Origin: Ruminiclostridium herbifermentans
GTDB lineage: Bacteria > Bacillota > Clostridia > Acetivibrionales > DSM-1351
Assembly (NCBI RefSeq): GCF_005473905.2
Contig: NZ_CP061336.1
Coordinates: 1,666,501 to 1,730,500 of the forward strand
Direction of reading: 5' to 3'
DNA: 64,000 bases
Shown here: positions 25,678-35,000 of the stretch, in pieces
Numbering within the stretch: the stretch's first letter is position 1
How the letters are laid out: every line of letters starts with the position of its first letter
Program-made: the position numbers and the translations under genes
Notes under the pieces: generated by a model
The model's database searches: none
Told to the model about the DNA's origin: nothing
The model's input: only the letters and a program-made list of their open reading frames with translations

Positions 25678-28452
25678 TTGAAAGGAATAGTTAAAAAGGC
25701 TTTAGTGTCAACCATTTTTACTTGTATTATTTCGTTTTTAGGTTCAGGGGTATATGCTGCACCTTACGTTGATAGGATTATTGAATTTAAACAGCCTGAT
25801 AATTCTGTAGTTGAAGTTAAGGTAACAGGTGATGAATACTATCAACATGTTGAAAGTCCAGATGGCTATACCCTTTGTCGTGATCCTGAAACAGGATGGA
25901 TTTGCTATGCAGACTTAAATAGCGATCAAACCGAACTTGTTTCGTCAGGGGAAATCTATAGGGGAGTAAACAATGCAATCCAACAAAGTGCTCCTAAAGA
26001 AGTAAAAAGTGAAGCTATTCAAGACTCAAATGAAGGCAGACGCCAAAAACATTTGGAAATAAAACCTGAATTAATTGCTGAAAAAAGAAATAAAGTAAGG
26101 AACGAGCTTTTCCCAAAGGAAGATATAAAGAACAATATAACACAAAGAAGCAGTCCTAATTTATCGTCAGCTTCTTTTCAAGCGGCTCCTCTGCAAGGAA
26201 ATGTTATCGGACTTACAATATTGATTAATTTCCCAGATGTATCAAGCAGCATTTCTAAGACAGATATTGATAACATGTTCAATAAGGTTGGATACACTGG
26301 ATATGGAAATAATGGCTCCATTAGAGACTACTTTTATGATGTTTCTGGTGGAAAGCTAAATTATACAAATACTATAACAGGCTTTTATATGGCAAAGAAA
26401 CCTAAATCCTATTACGATTCAGGTGCAGACTATAGCAGAGCTCTTGAACTTGCATATGAAGCTTTGTCATGGCTGGATTCTACAGGTTTTAACTTTGCAA
26501 CATTAACAACTAATTCACAAAAGTATGTACTTGCTGTAAATTTCTTATATGCAGGTGATATTGCACAGAATTGGGGTAAAGGAATATGGCCGCATCAGGG
26601 CTGGCTTCCATATGTGTTCAATGCTGATGGAGTAAAGGTTCAAATGTATCAAATGTCAGAGATAGGAAGGGATTTGTCAATTTATACAATTTGTCATGAA
26701 AATGGACATTTAGTTTGCGACTATCCTGATTTATATGATTATGATGGTGATTCGGCTGGGTGTGGAAACTATTCACTTATGAGCGGTTCTGTAAATTACA
26801 AAAATCCTGCGCCTCCTGACCCATTTTGCAGGAATATTATTAGTGGATGGAATAGTACTGTAAGTTTGAATAGTTATCCTAAAGGTTCTACTATTAATGC
26901 AGAGTCAGATCCTTTGGCGACACATACAGTATATAAATGGAGTGGCAGTAATGCAAATGAATATTTTCTTATAGAAAATATCAAGAAGGCAGGAAGATAC
27001 AGCAATATGCCTGATGAAGGTCTGCTAATTTGGCATATAGACGAGAAAGGAATAAACGACTATAACCAAATGACAGCTTCAAGACATTATCAAGTATCGG
27101 TAGAACAGGCAGATGGTCTTTTCCAATTAGAAAAAAATATAAACTTGGGCAGGGCAGGTGATTTATTCCGTGCCGGATATAAGACTGCTTTTGATGATAC
27201 AACTACACCTAATTCAAAGTGGTGGAATGGAACATCCTCAGGATTAAAAATTTCTAATATTGGTCCTGTAGGAACAACTTTGACATTTACTTTGGATAGC
27301 GGAACAGCTGCTGTAAATACTGCACCTGTTGTTGATGCAGGGGCCAATTGTGCATTTACGTTACCTTCCAGCATAAAACTCAGCGGAAAGGCTAGCGACG
27401 ATGGGTTGCCAGGTGGTTCTAGTTTAACTACAACATGGAGTTTGGAAAGCGGACCAGGCACGGCTACATTTGAGAATGCAAAAGCGCTAAAAACTAATGT
27501 TACAGTATCAGTGGAAGGTACTTATGTGTTTAAGCTTACAGCAAGTGATGGAGTATTGTCATCCTCAGATACAGTTACAATAAAAGTAAATCCAGCAGGT
27601 ACACTTCCATTAATAGCACATTATAATTTTGATGAAACAAGCGGAACAACTGTTAATGACTCTTCCGGATTAAATTATACTGCAAAACTAAATGGAGGAG
27701 CAGTGTGGGCAGAGGGACAAAACGGAAATGCTGTTTCTTTAGATGGAAAAAATGGCTACGTAAGCATTCCAACTGGAATATTGAGCAATGTAAACGAAGT
27801 TACAATTTCTACATGGGTAAAATTGAATAGTTTAACTCAATGGTCTAGGATATGGGATTTTGGAATAGATACAAATTCATATATGTTCTTAACGCCTCAA
27901 AGCGACCAAAATAAACTAAAATTTGCAATTAGTATAAACAGCTATAATAATGAGGAACAAATAAATGCACCTGAAATAGAGACAGGTGTCTGGAAGCATA
28001 TAACCGTTACACTTTCAGGGAATACAGGTATTCTATACGTGGATGGTGTAGAAGTTGCTAGGAACGATAAAATGACATTGAATCCTACAAGTATAGGAAG
28101 CACAACCCAAAACTATATAGGAAAATCTCAGTTTGACCATGATCCATATCTGAATGGTATTGTTGATGATTTTAAAATTTTCAATAAGGCTTTAAATGCT
28201 GATGAAGTGAAAGCATTATTTGACAGTAAGCAAGGTATATACATATATGGAGATGTTAATGGCGATGGTGAAGTGGATGCAATTGATTTTGCAGTAATGA
28301 AAAAATATCTCCTTGGAGATGAGAGTGCTATGCAAAGCAAGGACTGGCAAATAACCGGAGATTTGAACAAGGATGGCACTATAGACGCTATTGACATTGC
28401 TAATATGAAAAAATTCCTTTTAGGAATAATTGAAGAACTTCCAGTAAACTAA
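25678..28452 (+). CDS. Dockerin-bearing M6-family metalloprotease
   Basis: A 924-residue secreted protease. Signal peptide to about residue 27 (LGSGVYAAP). The pro-region is followed by an M6 (immune inhibitor A-like) catalytic domain at about 175-510 with the zinc motif HENGH (340-344), then DYPDLYDYD and SLMSGSVNY. A PKD-like domain covers about 545-640 (DAGANCAFTLPSSIKLSG). A LamG domain covers about 645-850 (LIAHYNFDETSGTTVNDSSG). A type I dockerin ends the protein (DVNGDGEVDAIDFAVMKKYL and DLNKDGTIDAIDIANMKKFL). TTG 25678 follows AAGGGGGGG. A cellulosome-attached protease is unusual. Possible roles are matrix turnover or trimming of cellulosome proteins. Confidence 0.88.
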   Translation: MKGIVKKALVSTIFTCIISFLGSGVYAAPYVDRIIEFKQPDNSVVEVKVTGDEYYQHVESPDGYTLCRDPETGWICYADLNSDQTELVSSGEIYRGVNNAIQQSAPKEVKSEAIQDSNEGRRQKHLEIKPELIAEKRNKVRNELFPKEDIKNNITQRSSPNLSSASFQAAPLQGNVIGLTILINFPDVSSSISKTDIDNMFNKVGYTGYGNNGSIRDYFYDVSGGKLNYTNTITGFYMAKKPKSYYDSGADYSRALELAYEALSWLDSTGFNFATLTTNSQKYVLAVNFLYAGDIAQNWGKGIWPHQGWLPYVFNADGVKVQMYQMSEIGRDLSIYTICHENGHLVCDYPDLYDYDGDSAGCGNYSLMSGSVNYKNPAPPDPFCRNIISGWNSTVSLNSYPKGSTINAESDPLATHTVYKWSGSNANEYFLIENIKKAGRYSNMPDEGLLIWHIDEKGINDYNQMTASRHYQVSVEQADGLFQLEKNINLGRAGDLFRAGYKTAFDDTTTPNSKWWNGTSSGLKISNIGPVGTTLTFTLDSGTAAVNTAPVVDAGANCAFTLPSSIKLSGKASDDGLPGGSSLTTTWSLESGPGTATFENAKALKTNVTVSVEGTYVFKLTASDGVLSSSDTVTIKVNPAGTLPLIAHYNFDETSGTTVNDSSGLNYTAKLNGGAVWAEGQNGNAVSLDGKNGYVSIPTGILSNVNEVTISTWVKLNSLTQWSRIWDFGIDTNSYMFLTPQSDQNKLKFAISINSYNNEEQINAPEIETGVWKHITVTLSGNTGILYVDGVEVARNDKMTLNPTSIGSTTQNYIGKSQFDHDPYLNGIVDDFKIFNKALNADEVKALFDSKQGIYIYGDVNGDGEVDAIDFAVMKKYLLGDESAMQSKDWQITGDLNKDGTIDAIDIANMKKFLLGIIEELPVN

Positions 28453-28533
28453 TACCTGCACAAATTCTGAGAGTTTGTGAGTTATATTGAAGTGATTTAT
28501 AAATATATAAAAATTCAGAGTAGGGAAAAAGAT

Positions 28534-28587
28534 AATACTCATTAAGGGTTAAAAGCTAATTATTAACCTTTAATGAGTATTTTTATA
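28534..28587 (+). terminator. Terminator after the metalloprotease gene
   Basis: AATACTCATTAAGGGTTAA pairs with TTAACCTTTAATGAGTATT and is followed by TTTATAATT, a near-perfect stem of about 19 bp. Confidence 0.85.
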
Positions 28588-28624
28588 ATTAACTAGAGAT
28601 TTTGATTTAGCATACGAATATCTA

Positions 28625-28674
28625 TTGACTTTTAAACATTGATTTGATACTATAAATACAGTTAAACGTTTCAC
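28625..28674 (+). promoter_or_regulatory. Promoter and palindromic operator of the LacI-type gene
   Basis: TTGACT (28625-28630), a 17-base spacer and TACTAT (28648-28653). The operator GTTAAACGTTTCAC (28661-28674) overlaps the expected start site. Its core TTAAACGTTT recurs at 30299-30308 before the kinase gene. It is a typical LacI-family dyad with a central CpG, so autorepression is likely. Confidence 0.65.
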
Positions 28675-28690
28675 GAATGAAGGTGATTAT

Positions 28691-29698
28691 ATTTCTGCTA
28701 CAATGAAGGATGTTGCTAAGAAATCAGGACTTTCTATAGCGACAATATCAAAATATATAAATGGCGGTAATGTCCTGGAGGAAAATCGTGCTGCTATTGA
28801 TAAAGCAATTAAAGAACTGGGATTTGAAGTTAACGAGATTGCAAGAGGACTAAAAACAAATAAAACAATGACTATTGGGTTATTGATTCCTAGTCTTGAG
28901 AATATATTTTTTACAAGTATAGTTTCAAATATAGAAAATATTTTAATAAAGAATGGTTATAGTACGATAATTTGTGACTATAAAGAAGATGAAATGCTTG
29001 AAAAGCAAAAGCTTGATTTTTTAGTAAGAAAAATGGTCGATGGTATTATAACTATGCCAATGGGATGTAATTTAGAGGCTATTAAATCAGTTGTTAACAA
29101 GAAAATACCAGTTGTACTTATAGATAGAGCTCTGAAGGGTGTAGAGTGTGATACAGTTGTAGTAGATAATCTAAATGCTTCTTACAATGCAGTAGAGCAA
29201 TTGATAATACATGGCCATAAAAGAATTGGAATTATCTGTGGACCTAGTGATATATATACTGCTCAAGAACGCTTGAAGGGTTATGAAAGGGTACATGAAG
29301 ATTATGCTATGGCTATTGATAACGAGCTGATTAAGAAAGGTGACTATCAGGTAGAGAGTGGCTATCGGTTATTACTAGAGTTGATAAACATGAAGGAACC
29401 TCCAACTGCTGTTCTAGTTACAAACTATGAAATGACTCTTGGTGCCATAATGGCTATCAACGAAAGTGACATAAAAGTACCTGATGATATATCTTTTATT
29501 GGCTTTGATAATTTGCAGCTTGCAAAGGTGGTAAAGCCTGCATTATCTATAGTTATTCAGCCAGTTAAGCAAATTGGTGAAGTAGCGGCAAATATCATTT
29601 TAAAGCGACTAAAAGGTGATAATTCGAATTTTCCTTCAATGATACGGCTTAAAACAGAGTTGGTTTTAAAGGATTCTATTAAAAAAATAGATAAGTAG
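28691..29698 (+). CDS. LacI-family transcriptional regulator
   Basis: A 335-residue regulator. The N-terminal helix-turn-helix reads MKDVAKKSGLSIATISKYIN, and the hinge EVNEIARGLKTNKT leads into a periplasmic-binding-like sensor domain (TIGLLIPSLENIFF; VVLIDRALKGVECDTVVVDN; DISFIGFDN). Family proteins begin a few residues before KDVA, and AAGGTGA fits an ATT codon at 28691 (seven-base spacing) much better than ATG 28703 (19 bases). It is probably a repressor released by a sugar. It is transcribed towards the kinase and dehydrogenase genes and shares an operator with them. Confidence 0.9.
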   Translation: MSATMKDVAKKSGLSIATISKYINGGNVLEENRAAIDKAIKELGFEVNEIARGLKTNKTMTIGLLIPSLENIFFTSIVSNIENILIKNGYSTIICDYKEDEMLEKQKLDFLVRKMVDGIITMPMGCNLEAIKSVVNKKIPVVLIDRALKGVECDTVVVDNLNASYNAVEQLIIHGHKRIGIICGPSDIYTAQERLKGYERVHEDYAMAIDNELIKKGDYQVESGYRLLLELINMKEPPTAVLVTNYEMTLGAIMAINESDIKVPDDISFIGFDNLQLAKVVKPALSIVIQPVKQIGEVAANIILKRLKGDNSNFPSMIRLKTELVLKDSIKKIDK

Positions 29699-29789
29699 TA
29701 TGATATTTAATTGTTGTGATAATTTTGTTATATCAAGGAAAGGGAAAGTCCTATGCTTCTTTAAATGAATGGATATAGTCTTTATTTTC

Positions 29790-29880
29790 AGGTGGTGAGG
29801 ATTCTATAGCCTCGGTGAAATACTTGATGTAATATCGCAAAAGTGATGAAATTAATCTGCAAAGGAGAAATTTAATTTTA
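29790..29880 (+). repeat. Dispersed structured element R1, truncated copy
   Basis: Only the 3' half is clear: GCCTCGGTGAAATACTTGAT (29809-29828), then an AAAAGTGATGAAATTAATCTGCAA segment. The tail repeats 173 bases later almost exactly. First of three tandem copies between the regulator and the kinase genes. Confidence 0.6.
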
Positions 29881-29904
29881 TATATTTAAATTAGATATTA
29901 AAAC

Positions 29905-30050
29905 GAGGTAAGAAAGAGTTACATTCTTCTACAACAAAGTGGCGGGTGTTGCTTTAGTTTTCAGGACTTGAAATATATTTTGCCTCGGTGAAATACTTGA
30001 TGTAATATCGCAAAAGTGATGAAATTAATTTGCAATGGAGAAATTTATAT
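29905..30050 (+). repeat. Dispersed structured element R1
   Basis: GAGGTA (29905-29910) pairs with TGCCTC (29981-29986) with one G-U pair. The inner hairpin region reads GGCGGGTGTTGC. The tail matches the previous copy and includes TGATGAAATTAATTTGCAATGG. Second of three tandem units with a period of about 170. Confidence 0.65.
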
Positions 30051-30070
30051 TTAAATTTATATATTGATAT

Positions 30071-30215
30071 GAGGCATGAAAAAGTTCCAGTACTTCCATA
30101 AGTATGAGGGTACTGCTTTGGTTTTAAGATGGGTGAGTTATTTATTTATATCCTCAATGCACTACAGATGATATGCTTGATGTAACATCTGTACTGTGAT
30201 GAAATTAATCTGCAA
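30071..30215 (+). repeat. Dispersed structured element R1
   Basis: GAGGCA (30071-30076) faces TCCTC (30151-30155). The GGGTACTGCTTTGGTTTTAAG segment is the conserved inner part. The tail includes TGATGAAATTAATCTGCAATGG. Third tandem unit, ending about 80 bases before the operator of the kinase. Confidence 0.6.
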
Positions 30216-30297
30216 TGGAAAAATTTCATACTGATTATAGGTATCAAAAACTATACGAGAAGTGAAGTGTTTTACTTCTCAAATATTTTAGAACAAA

Positions 30298-30311
30298 GTT
30301 AAACGTTTAGA
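30298..30311 (+). promoter_or_regulatory. LacI-type operator before the kinase gene
   Basis: GTTAAACGTTTAG, sharing TTAAACGTTT with the operator at 28661. It lies 45 bases before the kinase start. A nearby hairpin GAGAAGT...ACTTCTC (30258-30281) could terminate upstream transcription. Confidence 0.6.
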
Positions 30312-30355
30312 CTAAAATGCTAAAAATAATAGTAAAACGTAATGAGGTAAACGAT

Positions 30356-31867
30356 ATGGAAAAGTTTTTATTAGGAATTGATATTGGTACATCTGCCTGT
30401 AAAGTAGCAATGTTTGACCTTCAGGGGAAAGTAATATCACAAGCTGCAAGGGAGTACAAGGTATACTATCCCCATTTAGGATTTGTAGAACAAAACCCGA
30501 ATGAGTGGTGGGAATGTGTTTGCTTAGCAATAAAGGAGACTATTGTTTCTTCTAAGATAAATGCAAAGCAAATAGCAGGAATAGGTGTTGATGGACAGAG
30601 TTGGTCTGCCATTCCTATAAATGCAAAGGGTGATGTGCTTAGCAATACACCAATATGGATGGATACAAGAGCTTCTGATATATGTAAAGAAACTGTAAAT
30701 AGAGTTGGAAATGACAGAATTTTTAGACTTTGCGGTAATTCCTTTGAGCCTACATATTCAACACCTAAAATACTGTGGTTTAAGAAAAACATGCCCGATG
30801 TATACAATTCAACATATAAGTTTTTGCAAAGTAACAGTTTTATAGTTTATAAACTGACAAGACATACATCCCAGGATTTATCACAGGGATATGGTGTACA
30901 TTCCTTTAACATGAAGGAAGGTAAATGGGAAGATAGCTTTTGTGAAGAACTAGGATTTGATAGAGAAAAACTTCCTGATATTTATCAATGCCACCACATA
31001 ATAGGAGAGGTAACTAGTGAGGCTGCAGATCAAACAGGACTAATAAAGGGTATTCCGGTTGTTGCTGGTGGATTGGATGCAAGCTGTGGAACACTTGGTG
31101 CTGGAGTTCTAAAAGTTGGTCAAACGCAGGAGCAAGGCGGGCAAGCTGGCGGAATGAGTATTTGTTTAGATTCATCAATTGGCCATCCCAAGCTTATTTT
31201 AAGTTTCCATGTTGTACCCAACCTTTGGCTTTTGCAAGGAGGTACTGTTGGCGGTGGTGGAGCTATAAAGTGGTTCAAACAGGAGTTTGGAGCATTTGAG
31301 GAATTTGAAGCTAGGGAAAAAGGTGTAAGTCCCTTTAAAATTATGGATGAAGAAGCTGAAAAAATACCTGTAGGCTCTGATGGGTTAATATTTTTACCAT
31401 ATATGGCTGGAGAAAGGTCTCCTTTGTGGGACAAAAATGCTAAAGGAGTATTTTTCGGTCTGGGCTATGAAAAAACAAGAGCTCATATGATCAGAGCTGT
31501 TATGGAAGGCTGTGCATTTGCATTACAGCATAATATCAAGACAGCAGAGAAAATTGGTGTAGGAATAAATGAACTAGTTGCAATAGGAGGCGCTGCTAAT
31601 AGCAGAATTTGGACACAAATTAAAGCAGATATAACAGGTAAAACTATCAAGGTTCCAACTTCAGACACAGCTACCACACTAGGAGCCGCGATTTTAGCAG
31701 GTGTGGGTACAGGATTGTATAAGAGTTTTGAGCAGGCAGTAGAGGATACTATTGAAATTACACGTACACACCAGCCGGATATGCAAGCTCATACAAGGTA
31801 TAAAAACAATTATGATATTTATATTGAACTATATGAAAAACTAAAGGACACAATGCAAAAAGTATAA
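30356..31867 (+). CDS. FGGY-family carbohydrate kinase
   Basis: A 503-residue cytoplasmic sugar kinase. It has the N-terminal phosphate loop LLGIDIGTSACKVAMFD, the substrate residues in VGVDGQSW-like GIGVDGQSWSAIPI near residue 78, GGLDASCGTLGAG near 240, and the C-terminal ATP loop AIGGAANSRIWTQIKADITG near 420. It is closest in look to xylulokinases, but FGGY substrate cannot be read from the fold. With a GatD-like dehydrogenase and a GatZ-like protein next to it, a ketohexose such as tagatose (or a related ketose) is the likely substrate. The start is ATG 30356 after GAGGTAAACG. The LacI-type operator precedes it. Confidence 0.88.
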   Translation: MEKFLLGIDIGTSACKVAMFDLQGKVISQAAREYKVYYPHLGFVEQNPNEWWECVCLAIKETIVSSKINAKQIAGIGVDGQSWSAIPINAKGDVLSNTPIWMDTRASDICKETVNRVGNDRIFRLCGNSFEPTYSTPKILWFKKNMPDVYNSTYKFLQSNSFIVYKLTRHTSQDLSQGYGVHSFNMKEGKWEDSFCEELGFDREKLPDIYQCHHIIGEVTSEAADQTGLIKGIPVVAGGLDASCGTLGAGVLKVGQTQEQGGQAGGMSICLDSSIGHPKLILSFHVVPNLWLLQGGTVGGGGAIKWFKQEFGAFEEFEAREKGVSPFKIMDEEAEKIPVGSDGLIFLPYMAGERSPLWDKNAKGVFFGLGYEKTRAHMIRAVMEGCAFALQHNIKTAEKIGVGINELVAIGGAANSRIWTQIKADITGKTIKVPTSDTATTLGAAILAGVGTGLYKSFEQAVEDTIEITRTHQPDMQAHTRYKNNYDIYIELYEKLKDTMQKV

Positions 31868-31873
31868 ACTTAT

Positions 31874-32050
31874 AATTAGGAATTGTACATATAGACAATC
31901 AGCTTTAAATACTAAAATGTTTGTCACAGTATAAACAGAAATTAGGAATTCTGATATGGCTATAAATACTCAAATATATATCACATTACAAACACATAAA
32001 TTGAGAATTCTGATATAGCTTAAAACATTAAAATATATGTCATAGCGAGA
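31874..32050. repeat. Degenerate tandem repeat between kinase and dehydrogenase genes
   Basis: Three imperfect units of about 59-66 bases begin AATTAGGAATT at 31874, 31940 and (as AATTGAGAATT) 31999. Each contains TCTGATAT-like and ATATATNTCA-like segments. AT-rich and noncoding. Confidence 0.5.
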
Positions 32051-32113
32051 ATTCAATAATGATGATTAAGCAAGATAATACGAGCAAATGAAAGTAATTA
32101 TAAGGAGGCAACA

Positions 32114-33160
32114 ATGAAAGCAGGAGTATTACATGCAAAAGATGATATTCGTTATGAAGATATGCCTATACCTGTAGCATCAAAGGGAGAAGTTTTGGTA
32201 AAGGTAAAGGCTACTGGTATTTGTGGTTCGGATATTCCAAGAGTTCTTGGAGATGGAGCACATTTTTATCCAATAGTATTAGGTCATGAATTTTCAGGGG
32301 AAGTGGCGGAAATAGGTGAGGGAGTAACCTCGGTTAAGGTAGGTGATAGAGTAGCAGGAGTTCCATTGGTTCCATGTCTTAAATGTGATGACTGTCAGAA
32401 GGGTAATTATTCATTATGTAAGTACTACAGCTTTATTGGCTCAAGAGAGCAGGGTAGTTTTGCAGAGTATGTAAAGTTACCTGAAAGAAATGTTGTCAAA
32501 TTTGATGACAGCGTTTCTTTTGAACAGGGAGCATTTTTTGAGCCAGCTACAGTAGCACTTCATGGTTTGCTTTGTGCTGATTATCGTGCTGGAGAGGATG
32601 TTGCAATTCTTGGCGGTGGAACAGTGGGTATGTTTACTGCACAGTGGGCAAAAATATTCGGTGCAAAAAGAGTATTTGTGTTTGATATTGATGAGGATAG
32701 ATTATCTCTTGCTAGAAGATTGGGCGCTGATGAGACTATTAATACTCTGGATAAGGATTTTCGACAACAGGTAGATGAACTCACCAATAAAAAAGGATTT
32801 GGGTTTGTATATGAAACTTCTGGTGTTGATATAACAATGAAGCTAGCTTTTGAAATAGCGGGAAATAAATCATCCATATGTTTCATTGGAACACCCACTA
32901 AAGATTTAATATTTACACCAAAGCTTTTTGAAAATATGAATAGAAAGGAATTTAAGCTTACTGGTTCATGGATGTCATATAGTGCACCCTTTCCCGGCAA
33001 AGAATGGACTCTAACTGCACATTATTTCTCAACTGGAGCGTTAAAGTTTGACAGCAGTTTTATATTCAAAAAGGTTCCCCTTAGAAACATAAAGGATGCT
33101 TTTTATATGTTTAAGGTACCTAAAACTGTTAAGGGTAAAGTACTGATAGTTAATGACTAA
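32114..33160 (+). CDS. Zinc-dependent polyol dehydrogenase (GatD-like)
   Basis: A 348-residue medium-chain alcohol dehydrogenase. Catalytic zinc residues lie in GICGSDIPR (Cys38) and the GHEFSGEVAEIGEG motif; the structural zinc cysteines are in PCLKCDDCQKGNYSLCKYY (about 95-110). The Rossmann motif VAILGGGTVGMFTAQW lies near 165. It resembles galactitol-1-phosphate 5-dehydrogenase (GatD) and sorbitol dehydrogenases: polyol (phosphate) + NAD+ to ketose (phosphate). No phosphotransferase system is present, so the substrate here may be a free polyol such as galactitol, oxidised to tagatose. AAGGAGG precedes the ATG. Part of the putative galactose operon. Confidence 0.85.
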   Translation: MKAGVLHAKDDIRYEDMPIPVASKGEVLVKVKATGICGSDIPRVLGDGAHFYPIVLGHEFSGEVAEIGEGVTSVKVGDRVAGVPLVPCLKCDDCQKGNYSLCKYYSFIGSREQGSFAEYVKLPERNVVKFDDSVSFEQGAFFEPATVALHGLLCADYRAGEDVAILGGGTVGMFTAQWAKIFGAKRVFVFDIDEDRLSLARRLGADETINTLDKDFRQQVDELTNKKGFGFVYETSGVDITMKLAFEIAGNKSSICFIGTPTKDLIFTPKLFENMNRKEFKLTGSWMSYSAPFPGKEWTLTAHYFSTGALKFDSSFIFKKVPLRNIKDAFYMFKVPKTVKGKVLIVND

Positions 33161-33174
33161 AGCTTTTTAATTTA

Positions 33175-33294
33175 CTCAACTTTCCATTGTTAAGTTTAAA
33201 CAACTCTTGTGTGTCCTCCGATACACAAACACCGTAATTACTCAACTTTCCATTGTTAAGTTGAAACACCAACATATCAGTTGGTAAAGTTGAG
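33175..33294. repeat. Inverted-repeat element family R2, two copies
   Basis: The second copy (33241-33294) has arms CTCAACTTTCC and GGTAAAGTTGAG around CATTGTTAAGTTGAAACACC. The first (33175-33230) shows only the left arm CTCAACTTTCCATTGTTAAG. Relatives of the left arm (ACTTTTCCATTGATAAG-like) are at 40519, 58318 and 63132. Confidence 0.6.
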
Positions 33295-33367
33295 CTGTTT
33301 AATAAAAATCAACTAATTAGCATTATTCAATTCAAAGGTTCACTTCAATAAAGAGGGGGTTGTAAGA

Positions 33368-34708
33368 TTGGCAGATTTACATCCATTAAAGGAGTTAGTT
33401 GCATTGCATAAGCTGGGCGTACCTGTGGGAATATACTCTGCCTGCAGTGCAAATGAGTTCGTTATTGAGGCAGTTATGGAGAGAGCATTAGAACTAGATA
33501 ACTATGTGTTGATAGAAGCAACTGCAAATCAAGTAAATCAGTTTGGCGGCTATACTAATATGAAACCGCTGGATTTTAAAGAGTTTGTATATGGTATTGC
33601 TAAGAAAATTAAATTTCCAGAAGAAAAAATAATACTTGGCGGAGACCACCTTGGACCACTTACATGGAAAAATGAGAAATCCAAAGATGCAATGGAAAAA
33701 TCATGTGAATTAATAAAACAATACGTCATGGCCGGATTTACGAAAATACATATTGATACAAGTATGCATCTTGCAGATGATAATATAAATGAGAAATTAG
33801 ATACTGGTATTATTGCCGAAAGAGGAGCTTTGCTGTGCAAGGTTGCCGAAGAGGCTTATGCTGAACTTTTAAAAAATGATAAAGCTGCATTGCAGCCAGT
33901 ATATGTTGTAGGAAGTGAAGTCCCTGTTCCAGGAGGAATTCAGGAAGAGGAAGAGGGAATTCAGGTTACGAAGGTTTGTGATTTTGAAGCCACAGTTGAG
34001 ACCTTTAAGCAAGCATTTTATAAGCTAGGGCTTCAAAAGGCATGGGATAATGTAATTGCTGTTGTAGTTCAACCCGGTGTTGAATTTGGTGATGAAACTA
34101 TTCACGAATATGACCGAGAAGCAGCAAAGGAATTGAGCCAGGCACTTAAAAGTTATCCTAATCTTGTTTTTGAAGGTCATTCCACCGACTATCAAACGAG
34201 AACTAAGCTAAGAGAAATGGTTCAGGATGGAATAGCTATACTTAAGGTGGGTCCAGCATTGACTTTTGCTCTGAGAGAAGGTCTGTTTTCACTTTGTATG
34301 ATAGAAGAAGAAATATTCCGATATAATCCTGATATTCATCTTTCAAATCTTATTAGTATATTTGATGAGGCTATGCTTCAAAATCCTGATAATTGGAATA
34401 AGCATTATCATGGAAATGGAGTAAAGATTAGATTTGCCAGAAAATATAGCTTTTCTGATAGATGCAGATACTATTTACCAGATACAAATGTACAGAATTC
34501 AATTAGAAGATTGTTGCAGAACCTTGGAACAGTTACAATTCCACTATCATTATTAAGCGAATACATGCCTATTCAATATAGTAAAGTTAGAAGCGGTAAA
34601 TTACATAATGACCCTGTAAGTCTTTTAAAGGACAGAGTTGTAAACTGCATTGATGACTATTTGTATGCTACTAAGCAAGATGATAGCTTCAAGTCAGTTG
34701 TATACTAA
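33368..34708 (+). CDS. GatZ/KbaZ-like tagatose-bisphosphate aldolase family protein
   Basis: A 446-residue member of PF08013. Typical segments: HKLGVPVGIYSACSANEFVI near residue 14, LIEATANQVNQFGGYTNM near 48, ILGGDHLGPLTW near 88, and KIHIDTSMHLADD near 130. GatZ/KbaZ was described as a non-catalytic subunit for the class II aldolase GatY/KbaY. Homologues without a GatY partner have been reported to work as tagatose-6-phosphate kinases; I recall this from work on Agrobacterium and cannot check it. No GatY/KbaY gene is in this window, so a kinase role fits better. Start TTG 33368 after GAGGGGG. Confidence 0.85.
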   Translation: MADLHPLKELVALHKLGVPVGIYSACSANEFVIEAVMERALELDNYVLIEATANQVNQFGGYTNMKPLDFKEFVYGIAKKIKFPEEKIILGGDHLGPLTWKNEKSKDAMEKSCELIKQYVMAGFTKIHIDTSMHLADDNINEKLDTGIIAERGALLCKVAEEAYAELLKNDKAALQPVYVVGSEVPVPGGIQEEEEGIQVTKVCDFEATVETFKQAFYKLGLQKAWDNVIAVVVQPGVEFGDETIHEYDREAAKELSQALKSYPNLVFEGHSTDYQTRTKLREMVQDGIAILKVGPALTFALREGLFSLCMIEEEIFRYNPDIHLSNLISIFDEAMLQNPDNWNKHYHGNGVKIRFARKYSFSDRCRYYLPDTNVQNSIRRLLQNLGTVTIPLSLLSEYMPIQYSKVRSGKLHNDPVSLLKDRVVNCIDDYLYATKQDDSFKSVVY

Positions 34709-34838
34709 GTGCATTAAAATTGCAGAATCACATTTATTAGTCACATTTACTGCCATTTAGTAAAGCTTGCTAATGCTGTTCAAATATTTACCTTACACAC
34801 CTATTTTTATATAACATTCACTACACTGCAAACCAAAC

Positions 34839-34857
34839 ATCACATGTGATTTTTTTT
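34839..34857 (+). terminator. Possible terminator after the GatZ-like gene
   Basis: A perfect palindrome ATCACATGTGAT is followed by seven T. The stem is only six base pairs with no loop, so it is a weak candidate. Nothing else is recognisable in 34709-35000. Confidence 0.4.
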
Positions 34858-35000
34858 AAATGCGTTATGTTGGTACAGACTTTGCTTCAGGTCTAACTGT
34901 GCATAACCTCTTCTTTGCATTTTCTGCGACCTTAGATTATGTACGAAGTTTAAGCTAGAAATTAAATAAATTATTTTAAATAAAAAAGGAGACGTATCTT

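Noticed and set aside
29790-30215. Possible CRISPR array from the tandem R1 copies
   Set aside because: Units are about 170 bases with conserved sequence throughout, without short repeats separated by unique spacers. No cas gene is in the window.
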